Shown: positions 62,775 to 64,000 of the stretch, in pieces | Position numbering within the stretch: the first letter of the stretch is position 1 | How the letters are laid out: every line of letters starts with the position of its first letter | Origin: Polydactylus sextarius | Taxonomy: Eukaryota; Chordata; Actinopteri; Polynemidae | Reading direction: 5' to 3' | Assembly: GCA_016801845.1 (NCBI GenBank) | Contig: CM028910.1 | Location: 15,158,629-15,222,628 of the forward strand | Length of the DNA: 64,000 nucleotides | Made by a program: the position numbers and the translations under genes | Notes under the pieces: model-generated | Database searches by the model: none | The model's input: the letters and a program-made list of their open reading frames with translations, nothing else | What the model was told of the DNA's origin: nothing

Positions 62775-64000
62775 CTAAAAAGACATTTGCACAGTTGCTT
62801 AATCATGATGTTTTCTCACCACCTATTAGTGTATGTGAGTGTGGCATTTGTGAGATTGCAAAATACATTTTTGCACTTGTCTACATCAACATCTTGTCTT
62901 TTTTTCCGGCTCATTTAACACTACCATCAGAGCTGTTGTGCCAGTGGTGTGAATCTAGCTGTTAGTTCGTTAACATTTCCCCCAATCACCGTGGAAGTGC
63001 TTTAAGTGCTTTGTTTTTTGACTTTTGAAGCCTCAGCAATACTCATATAGATTTAATGCAGCTCTTGACAATATGTTTCATCCAAACATCTCATTTTCAC
63101 ACAGAAAGACATTAAAATGACATAAGCTCCTATTTACAGACATTTTAGAACTCAAATAAAGCTGCAGTTTCTTTGCAACAGTGAAGATTATTGTAAGGAT
63201 ATGTATATATCTGTGTTCCTCAGATTTTCTCTTCCATCAGAGAAAATCTATAATCTTATTTAAACCTTAATAATCAATATTAAAAAGTCCTTCTGCAGTG
63301 AATTGTTCTAACCTGTGGGTTACAATAGCCAATAATCTCATCATTTCAATCCCATGATAGCTCTGGATTTGATCTGTGTTAAATCAGGACGTTAAACTTA
63401 GATTAAGATTCTCAATGTAATTAATAAAAGGTCTCACACACATGCCTGTACACATTGATAAAATCCTACTGTCAATAAATATGAAATAATAAATATTAAT
63501 TCTTCATTAAAGAAATGATGTAATTAAGGAACTTGAATGCACCGCTTCCTCCTCCCATCCTCATCCTAACCCATCCTCTTTTACATCATTCACACCTGCA
63601 TGTGTCCCTTATGTTCAGTTTTTCACTTTTAATCATTTAGCAGGGTTGATGGGTGTTCATAGAGCACACTGACAGCGAATGACAAAGTTACCAAATTTCC
63701 ATGCTATGTGGTTAAGAACCAACAACCCCCGTCTTCTCAATCAGCTTATGGGAAAAGTGCTGCTGATGTATGCTTGAATCCCCCTTAGTCTGTTTCCAGC
63801 TCGCTTTACGAGCTCCACAAGCTGCTCGGGGCCTCTCTACAGTCTTAACTATGCAACCAGGGAGAAGGAGAGATTTCCATTATGCCTCCCCACCGTCACC
63901 AGTGAGTGAGGACTGGATGCCAACCACTTTAGTAAACACATCGGCACAGTGCAAAGCCTTCAAGCTGTTTATCTAGTCTCCTCAGAAAACTTTGCTGAAA

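Larger units (their letters stand above)
31750..64000 (-). other. Probable PEX5L 5' intronic/upstream DNA, 32 kb
   Basis: No exon is certain here. The mammalian first exon (MYQGHMQ) and the exon with KLSSDEDLEIIVDQK were looked for by reverse-translated patterns on the minus strand. Neither was found convincingly. This scan was by eye, and the 31645-31749 exon shows that short exons are easy to miss. The stretch has a candidate cassette exon, a palindromic MITE, a Rex3-like LINE fragment, repeat A copies and many simple repeats. No second gene is recognised on either strand. Confidence 0.6.

Overview
The window is vertebrate genomic DNA, almost certainly from a teleost fish and probably a spiny-rayed (percomorph) one. 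It is AT-rich, has no long open reading frames, and is dominated by non-coding DNA with dinucleotide repeats, poly-A/T tracts and several degenerate transposons of families common in teleosts. Nearly all of the many short ORFs look like chance.

One gene can be identified with confidence: PEX5L (PEX5-related protein, also called TRIP8b or PEX5R) on the minus strand. Seven coding exons were located by protein similarity to the vertebrate family (recalled, not searched), AG/GT splice boundaries and continuity of reading phase. In transcript order they are 31749-31645, 22574-22463, 16944-16744, 14599-14514, 11573-11478, 2062-1946 and 469-326. They join without a frame break into 287 codons. These cover the alternatively spliced N-terminal segment, the PEX5L-specific linker, the conserved core that in mammals binds the HCN channel cyclic-nucleotide-binding domain, and the first part of TPR 1. 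The rest of the TPR domain lies left of base 1. The first exon(s) were not found with certainty and lie either in the 32-kb intron to the right or beyond base 64000.

Layout: 1-325 is intron 3' of the last exon seen. 326-31749 is the exon-bearing half of the window, with introns of 1.5, 9.4, 2.9, 2.1, 5.5 and 9.1 kb. 31750-64000 has no certain exon and is probably first-intron or upstream PEX5L DNA. It holds one plausible cassette exon (47130-47255, minus) and a weak candidate for a first-exon end (63596-63616, minus).

Mobile DNA in the introns includes a Tc1-type deletion derivative with terminal inverted repeats (TIRs) at 18038-18603, three other short TIR elements (12562-13232, 15546-16098, 38465-38681), a Rex3-like LINE 3' fragment (55640-56361), an L2-like LINE remnant (3290-3600), LINE 3' tails (29660-29725, 41112-41158), and several copies of two dispersed teleost repeats.

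I see no CRISPR array, operon, prophage, rRNA, tRNA or novel multi-gene system. The points most worth checking are splicing questions in PEX5L: a candidate cassette exon, a tandem acceptor whose upstream AG leads straight to a stop, and a weak donor followed by an in-frame stop.
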